Positions 12,001-22,796 of a DNA stretch of 64,000 bases are shown one piece after another. The stretch is from Dicyema japonicum (lineage: Eukaryota > Dicyemida > Rhombozoa > Dicyemidae). How positions within the stretch are numbered: the first letter of the stretch is position 1; every line of letters starts with the position of its first letter. The notes under the pieces are model-generated. The model was given only the letters and a program-made list of their open reading frames with translations. It made no database searches and had not been told where the DNA came from. Made by a program: the position numbers and the translations under genes. The stretch spans positions 124,001 through 188,000 of the forward strand of contig RDEW01000039.1 in the NCBI GenBank assembly GCA_011109175.1. The letters run 5' to 3'.

Positions 12001-12137
12001 TTTTGACTTTATTGAAGACTAACACATCGACTGACGTAGTAAGGAATTGCTTGACAACCTCAAAATTGGATCTCTCTGATTTTGAGGGTTCTGACGTGGA
12101 TGAGCTTTTCCCTTTTATTAGGGAATACATTAATTAG
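9093..12137 (+). CDS. eIF4G: Eukaryotic translation initiation factor 4G (MIF4G + MA3, no W2)
   Basis: This is the scaffold joining eIF4E, eIF4A and eIF3 for cap-dependent initiation. It has an acidic N-terminal region, then VKYTREEISNIL near 10070, which lines up with the eIF4E-binding YxREFLL motif but has Ile/Ser at the two hydrophobic positions. The MIF4G domain follows (RLTPGN near 10370; ICLCRLLTVVGQKL near 10940), then the TDDGF linker and an MA3 domain (FYERLHKLS near 11745, FPIFVADFARIV near 11880). It ends at 12137 straight after MA3, so the W2 domain of animal eIF4G1 is missing. Seventeen introns can be placed: 9139-9160, 9310-9332, 9486-9508, 9887-9921, 10003-10027, 10169-10191, 10312-10334, 10468-10493, 10554-10577, 10685-10709, 10749-10775, 10820-10841, 11119-11141, 11322-11345, 11477-11500, 11604-11625 and 11826-11854. 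Two spots (about 10390-10412 and the GGG at 10621) need a base change to stay in frame. Confidence 0.93.
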
Positions 12138-12599
12138 TTAATGTTATTTGTTGTTACTAATGTTCTAATTATTTTCTGTGTTGTCAGCAGTATTGGTTTT
12201 TGTATAAGGCTGATGGATCTATTAGGTTTCTTGGGTTAACGACTGTCTCCGTCAACAGTGAATACCTCACTGGATAGTCTTCATGTACTCACACGTAACA
12301 AATATTAAAAAAATTAACATTCCTTGGCCCTTTTAGACAATTGTTAGCATAAGTGTTTTTTAAAAAAATGAGTGTGCCTGGATATGGGGGCAATAAATAT
12401 AATATTTGAGAAAGTGATGTGAAGATAATTTCTACTGTGCTAAGTGAATACCGTGGCGGATGACTTTGATATAGAAAGTTAATTAAGACGTTCAGATGCC
12501 TCTGCAATAACTAGATGAGAGTATTCTCAGAGTGCGCGTAATAAGCGTGAGATTATGATACTGACAAGATAGTAGTCACCCAGAAAAAAGGGAATCACT
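12138..12599. other. eIF4G 3' flank, no gene seen
   Basis: Low-complexity and AT-rich 3' flank. No canonical AATAAA signal was picked out with confidence, and no coding text was recognised. Confidence 0.4.
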
Positions 12600-12900
12600 G
12601 AGGAGGTGATTTTATTGAACAGGGATTTGCATGGAGATGACATGATCTTATGGCTATAGGCTTGGGAGAGGAACTGCAGAGCTCTTATTTCCAAATAATC
12701 TCCAATGGAAGGATTTTTGATTCCTATTGAAGATTATCAATAGGGGTTGACTTAAGACATTCAGTAATTTGTTCTGGATTTTTTGTAGTTTTTTGAAGGA
12801 GGCAGAAGTTGACCAACAAGGACTTGCATAGTTAATGTGGACCAAACAAAATAAAAAAAGGCTGCACTATAAATTTTTAGTGAAAACCTAAACCGGAATG
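12600..12900 (-). mobile_element. LINE family B C-terminal fragment
   Basis: The minus strand reads NYASPCWSTSASFKKLQKIQ, followed by NKLLNVLSQ, a Jockey-type C-terminal region (compare KIQTTQNSALRIITG near 63650). It is short and decayed. Confidence 0.65.
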
Positions 12901-13068
12901 GACGGTTAATAAAAACGGTTAACCAAGACTGTTACCCTTAAACAAGGCAACAAGATATTCTGGCTTTAAATATAATATCTTAACATTTAATCCCTGTTAC
13001 CTTCAACAAACATCCTAAACACATTCTCAGTCGGTATTCCTTCTTAATAATGACTAGAAACTGTAAAG

Positions 13069-13269
13069 TCAGTCTACATCGAGAGTTGACAGAAAACAGC
13101 TCACTTGAAAAAAGTTGAACAAAATGAGAGTTTTGTATATCCGAGGACGAAAATCACGACTCAAGTAATAAATAGACCCAGATTTTATCCCTCCGTCGGC
13201 TGAAGGTACCGTTTTATCAATAAAATGGCTCAGATTCAATCCAAGGAGTCGAGTATGTTGATATTTCAC
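13069..13269 (-). CDS. Unrecognised short reading frame starting at ATG 13269
   Basis: A 66-codon ATG frame (starts MKYQHTRLLGLNLSHFIDKT) with no similarity to the repeats nearby. It may be a first exon; possible GT/AG pairs lie near its 3' end. Nothing identifies a function, and it could be chance. Confidence 0.2.
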   Translation of the reverse strand: MKYQHTRLLGLNLSHFIDKTVPSADGGIKSGSIYYLSRDFRPRIYKTLILFNFFQVSCFLSTLDVD

Positions 13270-13419
13270 TGCTCAGCACACAAAAACACGTGCACGTTGT
13301 TTGGTCTCTCTTAGATCTAAGCCCGACAACAAAATTTGTAAATGTGTCAGCATTATGTGCGATTTTTCCGACGTTTGGATTCCTTTATAAAACAGAGTGG
13401 CTAAGTTTCATCTCCTAAA

Positions 13420-13951
13420 GACTGTTCTTGTTCGACAATATGTATTTAGGTGATCCTAATTTCCTTGATTTACAACCCTTTCTTCCAGACTGTGGTTCAC
13501 CTGTTGTGACGGCGCCTAGTGTCAAATGGACATGGAAAAGAACCATTAGACCTACCACACTAGATATTTCCACGGGGGTGGTTTCCACTCTGAGCTTAAA
13601 TCACTACAGTACCCATTGTCTCTTGGCAGCTGGAGCCATGTTTAAACAGTTTCAGTCAAATTCATGATTGTAGTCCTCCTTCTAAATTTGTTTCTGCTTC
13701 AAAGATATATGATTCAGCGTCTTTATATAGTAGTCTCTCGAGACCTCTTTATTGATTTACATAAAGTGAGTAGTTATATTTGTGTAGTCTTAGCTAATCG
13801 TGTTCGCACAATGATGATATCACCGTTACCCCGCTTGTATACAACAAGCACACTCCCCAGTGTTTTCTTTGACAAACTATCAGAATATATGATTGAAGAA
13901 GCTCCATATATTTTTAAAGAATATAGAGACATCCCATCCCAGGTAGAATAA
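13420..13951 (+). CDS. Unrecognised multi-exon locus
   Basis: Two frames, 13428-13667 (MYLGDPNFLDLQPFLPDCG) and 13664-13951 (ending EEAPYIFKEYRDIPSQVE), have protein-like composition and are separated by several GT..AG candidates of 23-32 nt. A third frame in the middle (HDCSPPSKFVSASKIYDSA) is also open, so the exon chain is not settled. The last exon, with a stop at 13949-13951, looks the most genuine. No family was recognised. Confidence 0.35.
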
Positions 13952-14044
13952 TCGCTATGATTTTCATAAATTATTTATGATTCACCTGCTAACGTCAGAT
14001 TTCGAGAATCATCGACAAATTAAAAAGGAATATGTGACCGTCAG

Positions 14045-14570
14045 ATGATCACAGCCTCCTTAAGCAGCCTTCTCATCTTTTCTTGGTGTTCGTCCCGTGA
14101 ACGACGCGCTTCCTGCATGTATGAGACACTTTTCGGAATTTCGGAGATGTTTATAGGACTTCAATTCTCCTCACAAGTTCCTCGAAAGGAATTGGCATTA
14201 GCGCAGGGAAGAGAACCTTTTTAGAGCCCCAGTGATTGTTGGTTGGAATCTTCTTTAGTTTCGTATTGGACAGGTTTGTCCCTTATTCAGTACAGCCATA
14301 GCTGATTGTCGTTGTATGTATTCCACATAAAGTGAGCTTAACGTTCAGAAAAACAGCCAAGTAGTTTTTTTACCAAGTTTAGTTTTAGCTGGGAAAAGGA
14401 TATGACGTTGCTAACATGTCTACTGAATGTCATGAGGGGGTTGTAAGTGACCCAGTAACTTGATAGAATTTTCGAAAAACACAGCCCTTCCGGAATGAGT
14501 AGGTAATGTTTCCATTACTTAAACCCACCTTAGGCAGAACTCGTACTTTATTTTAAAAAGAACATTAATG
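14045..14570 (-). mobile_element. Mixed SINE3 and LINE remnants
   Basis: Bases 14045-14140 match the SINE3 consensus seen at 33.9, 43.1, 51.6 and 58.1 kb. From about 14160 the minus-strand text matches the end of LINE A (compare 816-900) and then LINE B (compare 1020-1140, the GVTYDP block). All are decayed. Confidence 0.6.
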
Positions 14571-14599
14571 TTTATTAATCCAAGGCACATCCAAGAGAT

Positions 14600-14765
14600 T
14601 GAAAGTGTTTGTGACTTCTTTTCTTTTGGTTTGTGTGTGTGAGTTCCAGAAGACAATCCAACTCCGCAGGAAACACTTATGACGACCCCAAAGCATCGTA
14701 GATATGTGGAACCTTCAGCCGAATTGACAGCAGCGAGATTCGAACCGGGGACCTCATGATTTCGG
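14600..14765 (-). mobile_element. SINE1 copy, minus orientation
   Basis: The reverse complement carries a B box (GGTTCGAATCTCGCTGCTG), the CGATGC..GTCGTCATAAGTG core and the GGATTGTCTTCTGGAACTC block of SINE1. It lies about 100 bases before the PGS1 start codon. Confidence 0.8.
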
Positions 14766-14858
14766 TCCAGAAATTATTTAATGTTAAAAATATTTAAATT
14801 AAAGAGAAAATTTAAATTATTACTAATTAATTAGTATAAATAATATCGATAGTTTTAA

Positions 14859-16231
14859 ATGTCTCGTTTACGGGGTCCTCTCGTGGAAAGGCTTTGTAAT
14901 TTGGCCCCCTGTTTTCCCTTACAATTCAAAGATATAAATATTTTATATTCCGCGGACCAATTTTATGAGGTCCTGAAAGTAAAATAAATAAACTAATAAA
15001 TTGTAGAAAAATATTGCTTCTGCCAAAAAACGGATAATCATGTCATCCCTGTATTTTGGGAGTGGGCAGAGGGAACAAACCATTGTAGATCTATTTATCT
15101 CAGTTTTAGTTGGATTTAATTCATAATAACATGGAAACTCACGAGAATCTCAAAACGAGCATACTTTTGGACCTTTCGCGTTTTTTTAGAGATCAAGGTC
15201 GTAATTTCGTCATCAAATTAGGAGTTCTCAAAAAGCTGGAAAAATTTGAGCCGCGATTTAATTTCAGTCTATTTTCTCCAAATTTCTTAAATTTTGGGGA
15301 GATTTGGGGGTTCAGCACATGAAATACTACATAACTGACGAAACTGTCATCATTACAGGGTTCCACGTGGCTATAATTTTAAGAGCTAATCTGAGTAGTA
15401 ACTATTTATCAGACAGACTCGACAGATATTTTGTGATCAAGGAAAATTCAAATTTGATCGAATTTCTCAGCGAGTTGCATAAAATAATTGAAGACCACTC
15501 AAATTTCAAGAATGCAGGCTTGAAAGAACACGTAGAAGATCTATTCCACCGTTTTAAAGACAGGTCCGACCTTTCAAGTGATATTCTGATATTCCCATTC
15601 GTCCAACTTGGGAGCTCTAATATTCGCATGGAGGATGACTTTTTTGAGTTGTTCTTTGGGGCAATTAAATGGACTGAAGACTTGTATTTTTCGACTGCCT
15701 ATTTTAATCCCCCACTTGCTCTTATGAGAAATCTCGGCCGTCTTTCCTCCAATTTTTTAGCTGTCACTTCCTCCCCATCTGTAGAATTGGGTAGATAAAT
15801 AGTAGGCGAATTCGTTTTTTGCTGCCTCCGGTTATAAGTCGTACGTGGTCCCTTTTTATGAAGAGATTCAGCGTTCGGTTTATTCCTGTGTCGACGGACT
15901 CAAATTATTCCAATGGAAGGCTGATAGTCGCCATAAAACGTTTCACGCTAAAGGAATTTGGGCTTTCGACTGTGAGCAGGCAGAAGGAGACAAGGTCACG
16001 ATAACAGTGATGGGGTCATCGAATTTTGGAATGAGATCAGTAAACAGGGATTTGGAGTTGCAATTTGTGCTGGTGACAAATAACAAAAATATTGAGGAGG
16101 AACTGAAAAATGAAGTCAAATCAATATTTCTTAGTACGCAAGAGGTCTCAAGAGAGGATTTACCGTCGCCTAATGAAAAATTGCCTTTTTATTTTAAGCC
16201 GTTGACTTTCATTGTTAAACATTTATTGTAG
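14859..16231 (+). CDS. PGS1: Phosphatidylglycerophosphate synthase 1 (mitochondrial)
   Basis: The enzyme makes phosphatidylglycerophosphate from CDP-diacylglycerol and glycerol-3-phosphate, the committed step to cardiolipin, in mitochondria. It belongs to the phospholipase D superfamily, and both HKD boxes are present: HMKYYITDETVIITGANLS at 15316 and FHAKG at about 15941, followed by MGSSNFGMRSV. The start is ATG 14859; blocks such as SSLYFGSGQ, SILLDLSR and the DRLDRYF after the first box match the family in order. Introns: 14979-15006 (28), 15085-15109 (25), 15198-15221 (24), 15360-15383 (24) and 15781-15805 (25). Between the SLFSPNF block and HMK the frame is broken: either a 35-nt intron 15267-15301, or one G is missing from the five-G run at 15306-15310. 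At roughly 400 residues it is shorter than human PGS1 (about 556), mostly at the N-terminus. Confidence 0.95.
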
Positions 16232-17460
16232 AATTACTATATTTTCATTTTTTTAGTAGGAAAACTGATTTTATTATTTTATTTCTTAAAAATTGGTTAG
16301 TTGGTCGGACGGTGGAGGTTGTGACCTTCCTCTGTTACACTCGATGTCTAGATGAAAGTCCATGTCTTTCTTCTACTAAGCGCAGTGTAAACCATGGCAG
16401 TTAATGAGGGTCTCATGCCGCAATCACGTTTCCGATTTCGTTAATGATTCCATTACAAATTGTCCCAAACACTCCTGAGATTAAGAAGACGATGCGGAAA
16501 CAATCCCCAAAGGGGAGTATTCTTAAGTCGATGACATTTATTTTACGTCTCAGTTGCAATTGTGACGTTCCTCTATTGTACGGAATATGTTCATCCCCTA
16601 TATTGACTAACACTCAATAATCGTTAAAAAATCAATCCGGGGGACATACGGTAGCCTCCCTGACTGCGTGGCTATCTCTCTCAGGAATAAACGAGATTCG
16701 TCCAAATCGCCAGCAGCGCCCATTGAGATCTCCAATGCGTGTAGAAATTTGCTTTCCTAGAAGACCAGGAACCCGAGCGTTGAGGTTGCAAGGGAACCGT
16801 ATGTTTCAACTGAGAATATGCCGCAGATTAATATCAATTTGTGGTTAAATATTAGGAACCACATCAAGACAATGTAGCCATTCGAGTCGGAATGACTCTG
16901 ACTTGATATGGTGGGATATACAGAAAAAGCCCCTATTCTCTATCATGCATTGAAACGCTGGAAAATTCCCTTGACACATGTCATCAAGAAACTCATTAAA
17001 AACAGTGGCTTCACTTGTCTACTATAGACTATTTGACACCACAGCGGAAACTAGAAGAGGATAGATGAGACGAAAACGTTATCACAAAGAAGTATCTTTA
17101 CTGGGATTCCATTTGCAAAGACACCTTGAACGCGAATATTCTCAGGATTTCAATATGTGCGAGATTCGACCCTGTATCGCCGAATAATATAAAAAATATT
17201 AATTTTTGACGGATCAAATGGATTAGACTTGAGTTTTGTCCTTGATTGATGTTCTATCCTTTACTCAGAGACGCCCATCCCTGGCCGGCATTCAAAAGGA
17301 TCCATCTATCCATTCCACAGGGAGACAATTTCGCTCAATGGTGACGAGTTTTGGAATCGACCTCAGCTCCCCGGACAGCTCTCTGGATCACTGTACTTGG
17401 GTGAGGTTCTAACTGGGAAAGGAAATCAGTTTGGTTTTAACCTCGGTCTTTGGAATAATT
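16232..17460. repeat. Decayed repeats downstream of PGS1
   Basis: The 17270-17420 part matches the SINE3 body (CCTGGCCGGCATTCAAAAGG-like block also near 42990). 16290-16620 and 16640-16800 are GC-richer blocks that look like old repeats but match no family clearly. No gene seen. Confidence 0.45.
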
Positions 17461-17482
17461 TAATTAATTTCCCCGAAAGTTC

Positions 17483-17710
17483 ATGCTTTGGCACACTATA
17501 GAACGAGAAATTAACCATTTCGATGAATTTATTTCTCTGATGAGAGCCAGTATATTCAAGGACAGTTTAGGATTGAAGATCTCGCAGAAAGATAAGGGGA
17601 TAAAGAGTCTACTGGCTATCAAAATCGTCGAGGTCAATATCTTGGCTGCTTTCTCGAAGAAAAACAATTCTCTGCAAAATCAGATTATTTGTCCTTCAGT
17701 AAGGGGGTGA
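17483..17710 (+). CDS. Unrecognised 75-codon frame
   Basis: An ATG frame with helical composition (IEREINHFDEFISLMRASIF). It slightly resembles dynein heavy-chain C-terminal text, but the match is weak and no further exons were found. It could be an isolated exon remnant or chance. Confidence 0.2.
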   Translation: MLWHTIEREINHFDEFISLMRASIFKDSLGLKISQKDKGIKSLLAIKIVEVNILAAFSKKNNSLQNQIICPSVRG

Positions 17711-18423
17711 CTATCAGACATAGCATTTCGTTTAAAAAACTTTAATTACTTGGATCCTCCAGTTTAAAAGTATCTGTTGAGTGAGGAAAGTCCCTAATTT
17801 TTATATTCTGTAAAAAAATCAATGATTTGGTATTGCATAGTTAACGATTAACATATTTTTACTAAATTCCTGAGTACCAATTTAAAATAATGAACATTAT
17901 AAACTAAAATAGAACTGGTCCCACGTGGATACCTGCTCGTGGAGTAGACTACCTTCAATTGTAGCGAACAGACCCAACATCTCTCCTAAAAACTATCAAA
18001 TCTACGAATTCTCTCGTTGCTGCCCTGGATACATCATAGCATATTCCACGTGGATACATCACCAACCAGCACCTCCATTTCCCCAGAGGTCATTGATCTA
18101 TTGAGCAACACCAAAGTATCAACTTTGTTTGTTTAGAACTTTAGTTTCTGAGTTTCCTGAAGCTATAGAGGTACGGGACCACCTCAACCTTATAAAGTAA
18201 CTTCACGGAATCCAGATTGGAAGTAAAGTCAATCAATTTCAGACCCTACTTTGCTTCTAAACAAAATTTTCAAAGTCATATCAGTCTCCTCCTAAGTTCT
18301 TCAATTATAAAATTATCCCATACGTCATAACAGTGACTCACAAGTCTTTGACAACATCCCAAGTTCTTCAACGGTAACATTGACTCATAATTATAGCAGT
18401 TAACAGTGACTCATGGTTTAACA

Positions 18424-18763
18424 AGGGCCGGGTGGCACAGTTAAGGACTGTACAATAAGTGTGACTGTACATCAATAAGTCCCGAGATTAGCTCTCATTT
18501 GAGACTTTTTGGAGACGTCCTGAGGTTGGACCCGACATCCCCTGAATATCGCCATGGAAGATTACTACTCCTCAGATGTAAAACACTTTCGTGGAAGACC
18601 GAGAACAACCCTCCCGGTCGTTTTACAAAACGATCTGAAAGCCGTAAAGAAAACATTGGCATCTGCTGACAACCTGGACACACTGAGGGATCTGGCTAAG
18701 AACAGAAAAGCCTGTAACAAGCTAACTCTTTCCTTATATGTGCTAATAATAACAGTAGCCTGG
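18424..18763 (+). mobile_element. LINE family L 3' coding end, inserted in the minisatellite
   Basis: It encodes RLFGDVLRLDPTSPEYR, then FRGRPRTTLPVVLQNDLK and LRDLAKNRKACNKL, the same C-terminal end as LINE L near 56990-57200. It is followed directly by SINE1. Confidence 0.8.
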
Positions 18764-19080
18764 TGGCTTAGTGGTTAGGTGTCGGGCTTAAGTGGCTTAG
18801 GCTACGGGTTCGAATCTCGCTGCTGTTCACCTGGTGGAAGGTTCCACGCATCTACGATGCAGAAATGGTTTGACGAGTGACGCCGTCATCAGTGAATTAT
18901 CACTGCGGAACTGGATTGTCTAGAAAGGACACTCACACAAGAAAAAGAAAAAAAGAAGTGAAGATCATTCCTACGATTAGTTAAAATTAACTCTCTTTAC
19001 TTAAATAAAGTGTGTGTCCTGCCTATGCGGAGCTATAAAATACTATGGCTCTCGTGAAAAGGCTTTATTATTATTATTAA
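18764..19080 (+). mobile_element. SINE1, best full-length copy
   Basis: The tRNA-like head has an A box (TGGCTTAGTGGTTAGG) and a B box (GGTTCGAATCTC). The conserved body contains GACGCCGTCATCAGTGAA and GCGGAACTGGATTGTCT. The 3' tail has AATAAAGTGTGTGTCCTGCC and ends in TTATTATTATTATTAA. The sequence CTATGGCTCTCGTGAAA in its tail is shared with the LINE L 3' end (about 54555-54580). Confidence 0.85.
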
Positions 19081-19390
19081 TAACAGTGACTCATGGTTTA
19101 ACAATGTCTTAGACAGCATCCTAAGTTCTTCAACGGTAACATTGACTCGTAGATCATAACAGTTAACAGTGACTCATCGTCTAACAATGTCTTAGCTTCC
19201 CAAGTTCTTCAACGGTAACATTGACTCGTAGATCATAACAGTTAACAGTGACTCATCGTCTAACATTGTCTTAGCTTCCCAAGTTCTTCAACGGTAACAT
19301 TGACTCGTAGATCACAAAATGACTCATCGTCTAACAATGTCTTAGCTTCCCAAGTTCTTCAACGGTAAACAGTTAACAGTGACTCACTGA

Positions 19391-20000
19391 GGGCAGCAAT
19401 ATTTATTTCATAAACCTCTTATGATAAAAACTAAGATTAAAAATAAAATATTTAAGAATAAATGGAACAATTATGGCATTCCTGGGAATACTAAACTATT
19501 CTGTGGTGAACATGATTTTCGAGAATAACAAGTATTAACTAGATTGACACTCGAATAAAAACATAAATATATACAGAGAATAGTAAAAATAAGACTAATA
19601 TTTTCTTGACCTCCTTTTATCACTTGATTTCTTTTTTTCCTTCAACGTTTGTGTCGATTTAACGATATTTACGAGAAATCTCTTATTCACTGTGCGTTTC
19701 TTTACAATCCTAGAATAAATGAGTAAACAAACAAAGATGATGTTCCGTATTTTTCTTCGTTTTCTTTCCGAATTTGTGCATCCCTGATTATTTCTTGTAT
19801 GGCTAATCTGTTATATTTATTATTAATTAGTACTTTGTCAATATCTCGTCAGTACTATCCATTATAAAAAAGGAACACCTAAACAATAGGAATAGGATTA
19901 TTTATTTAATTTTTTTAAATTAAATATTATTTGTATTATTAAACCATAAATTTAATAACCGAATAAGTTAATAATTCATTTATTTTTTAATAAATAATTA
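19391..20000. other. AT-rich stretch, nothing recognised
   Basis: Low-GC sequence with short reading frames only. No repeat family, tRNA or gene was recognised. Confidence 0.5.
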
Positions 20001-20009
20001 CAGTCCTCA

Positions 20010-20240
20010 AAGGTCGGTGACGCAGTGCAACAAGTGCCGAGCAAAAGGTCTGATGGTCCCTAGTTCAAATCTCATTGATGTACATTCCGGATGAAGGTTC
20101 CACGAATCGACGAAGGTTTTACGCATTGATGACGTCATCAGTGAGCATCTAACTGCGTAACCGGACTCCCTCATCGATTAGTTATTATAACTTTATTTAG
20201 AATAGTCTGTTTCATGCCTGAGGAGAACTATAGCTAATGC
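20010..20240 (+). mobile_element. SINE1 copy, plus orientation
   Basis: It has a tRNA-like head with a B-box-like TAGTTCAAATCTC near 20070, the GATGACGTCATCAGTGAGC core and the tail words TTTATTTAGAATAGTCTG and CATGCCTGAGGAGAACTA. It is diverged. Confidence 0.65.
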
Positions 20241-20249
20241 GGCTCTTCG

Positions 20250-20810
20250 TAGAGTGCAGTATTAAATCCTCCAGTGAGAACAACTGTTGCATCCAGTGAC
20301 ATTGATGAAGACGACATTGAGGGAGACAATGAGTTGGTGGGGTCGAAAATTTTGTTATCGTATATGACTCAAACTTTCTGTATGATTGTAGATATTTTGA
20401 TTATGTAGGGAACAAAGGGCAGCTCGGTAACTAGTAGGACGTCATCGTGGTCGGATAAATTGTTCATAAACTGTGGCAAGGCTCTGAGATCACTTTTAGG
20501 ATTCTCATTTTCTTTAGAGCAGAAGTTACCTTGTTCTTGACATGTCGGATAAGGAATGTCTCTGGTCAAATGTGACCCCAATAATCTTGATGTTTTGTTG
20601 ATAGTAACAACCTCATTCTTCATGAGGATTTTTTGGTTCGACACATAACTATTTTTTGTACGTTGTAAACACGTGACAGAGGACTTTGCTGACGTTCTTG
20701 TTAGCCACGGGTGACCGAGAGTAAATAAATAATAAATTAATTCCATTTTCATAAATCTTGTAAATTTGAAATTCCCGATCTCAAACAACAACAACATTTT
20801 TTATTAAAGA
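20250..20810 (-). mobile_element. LINE RT C-terminal remnant, shared by both duplication arms
   Basis: Minus-strand text such as KTSRLLGSHLTRD (compare the LGVTFD-type block of Jockey-like RTs) lies around 20560-20600, and a long broken frame covers 20369-20797. The homologous block in the left arm is 4790-5230. Confidence 0.55.
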
Positions 20811-22390
20811 CCGAGACATAGCGATAGTTATGGGGGATTGAGGCCTGGATTCTGGATTCTTTCGCAGTTTCACTCCTCCTTCTTCAAATCGAGTTTTCGT
20901 AGACACAGAAGTGCTTGGTAAGCCTTTTTATTTTTTTTATTTTAGCATCTTCAACATAATCTCCTCTACGTCCAAAACAGACACCCAAATAACACAAATG
21001 ATCAATATTACTGATACCAATCAATGTGTACTCCTGTTGAAACAATTTCTATAATGTAAAATTCTCATGGCTTTTGACTTTTCCATTGAGAGACTTAAGC
21101 CATGGGATTTACAACACTGGAGAATTTCTTCCAAAATCCACATAATATTTTCTCAGACACCACCGGACTTTTAGAGATGTCTGATATCAGTACGTCGTCC
21201 GCGTAAATAATCACGTTAGTACTAGCATTCCTGGGAGCTGGAAAATCTCTCATAAATATATTAAATAGCAGAGGAATCAAGACTCGTTGCTGTACATTCC
21301 GATGATGGTGGCACTCCCCTCTTCATAACAATCTCTTCAGAAGTAAATCCTCCACATCTCACAAATGATCTTATCTTTGTCAGAAGATTTTTGAACCAAT
21401 CAAGTAAAAGTTTTGGGATTTCAACTGCGACTACTGACAAAACACTACGCCATGCCAGACACTATTGAAGGCCTCCGATAAATACAGGCAGACGACACTC
21501 AGCTGATATTTGAAGTTCCTGGCCTTCTCAATCTAAGAGTTCAAGATGAAAAAAAATCTCCACATGATCTCTCTGACGAAAGCACCATTGTTCCTTGCTG
21601 AGAAAATTCCATGATTCGATATGGCGTGTAAGTCTTTTATAGATAAGCCTCTCCATGATTTTTGAAATTGAGATTATTAGACTAATAGGTCTATAGCCCA
21701 AGGGATCCGTCCTCGATTTTCCTGGTTGTGGGATCATCCGAATAATTGAAGCTTGAGGTACATATCCCATATAGAGACTTGCACAAAGGACTTGCTCCAA
21801 TAATAACAGAGGACCTCAAAAAGGCAATTCGGATTCTCCTTGAATAACTTAAGGTGTATCCCGTTTATTCCAGGAGCTTTATCACGTCACTCCATAATAG
21901 TTTGTTTCACCTCTTCTTTAGTAATGATTTCCATGCGCCATGTCCCAAATGCTCTTCCTGAATTTTCATACTTGAAAGAGATTCTTTGGGCATAGATCCT
22001 TTTGATCAATCCTTGAATGCCCTCAAGCAGCTCCCAAAAAGCAATAGGAGCATCCGCCTCGGTGACAACACTTCCATTGGATCTCTTCAAATTAATAACA
22101 TCTGATTTAGATCCAGGAGTTAAAAGCCTCAGATAAGACTTCTAGAATTTGGGTTTTGGTGTCCAACCTTCCTACTTCATTCTTCCATTTTTTATTGACT
22201 TCTTTTTCAAATAAAAAATCTATAGTCTTCTGAGTAACTCGTATTCTTCTTTTCAGAAATTCTCTGTCCATATAATTCAAACATCGTCTTAACTATGTAC
22301 GAAGGCGATTTCGTTCTGAAATTTCCCACTTGATATGGGTAGGACAGCAGCTTTAGGATCTCCAGAGAAAACAGATTTTTGGAGAAGCTC
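20811..22390 (-). mobile_element. Jockey-type LINE present only in the right arm
   Basis: Minus-strand RT landmarks in order: EEVKQTIME near 21900, SRTDPLGYRPISLI near 21690, KIMERLIYKRLTRHIES near 21630, and VIIYADDVLISD near 21200 (catalytic YADD intact). Stops break the frame. The left arm shows what the site looks like without it. Confidence 0.8.
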
Positions 22391-22436
22391 GTCCTTGTGA
22401 AAGTCTAGGAAATTTTTCCTTATAAACCGTTCTCGC

Positions 22437-22780
22437 ATGGACACAAAAATGTTAGATCAACTACAAGTCATCTCACCACTCCAAGTAACTCCATTCGCTC
22501 TTGTTTCTTCAACATGCACAGACATCAGAAAACCGGATTACGCTGAATTGACGTCTCAAAGCATCGATTCCGTTCCCAGAAAGAATCTTACTTGGAATTT
22601 TTTTCAGGTGGATATTAATGTGAATTTTAAACTCTGGCTGGCTAATTTTTATAGAGGCCAGAAGGGAGGAGTCTGCCTTATAAACATACTATCAGTTCCT
22701 TGGCTTTTTCCTAATTGGTTATCGCAGAGTTCACCATTATCCTTCTACTTTTCAAATTATTAGTGACTGAAATACGAATA
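22437..22780 (+). mobile_element. LINE family B RT fragment beside tRNA-Glu
   Basis: The plus strand encodes SIDSVPRKNLTWNFFQVDIN and KLWLANFYRGQKGG, a piece of a Jockey-like RT (KAFDSVPRKNL motif). It ends about 20 bases before tRNA-Glu and has its counterpart at about 4290-4560. Confidence 0.75.
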
Positions 22781-22796
22781 CAAATAATTCGAAAGG

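Larger units (their letters stand above)
18310..19390 (+). repeat. Minisatellite of about 80 bp, interrupted by an insertion
   Basis: Units with the words AACAGTGACTCAT, CCCAAGTTCTTCAACGGTAA and CATTGACTCGTAGATCA repeat at 18325-18425 and at about 19080-19385 (four or more units). The 18424-19080 LINE/SINE piece separates the two halves. Confidence 0.9.

Noticed and set aside
15267-15301. 35-nt intron in PGS1 as the only explanation of the frame break
   Set aside because: It joins RFN-NLGVQHMK well, but it would remove SLFSPNF, which itself matches the family VSLFHTP block. A missing G fits equally well, so it was left open.
14859-16231. Tyrosyl-DNA phosphodiesterase or phospholipase D as the identity of the PLD-fold gene
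   Set aside because: The order SLYFGSG, SILLD, HMKYYITDETVIITGANLS, DRYF and FHAKG..GSSNFG with the given spacing is specific to PGS1.
17483-17710. Dynein heavy chain exon
   Set aside because: Only a loose helical resemblance; no flanking exons with dynein motifs were found.
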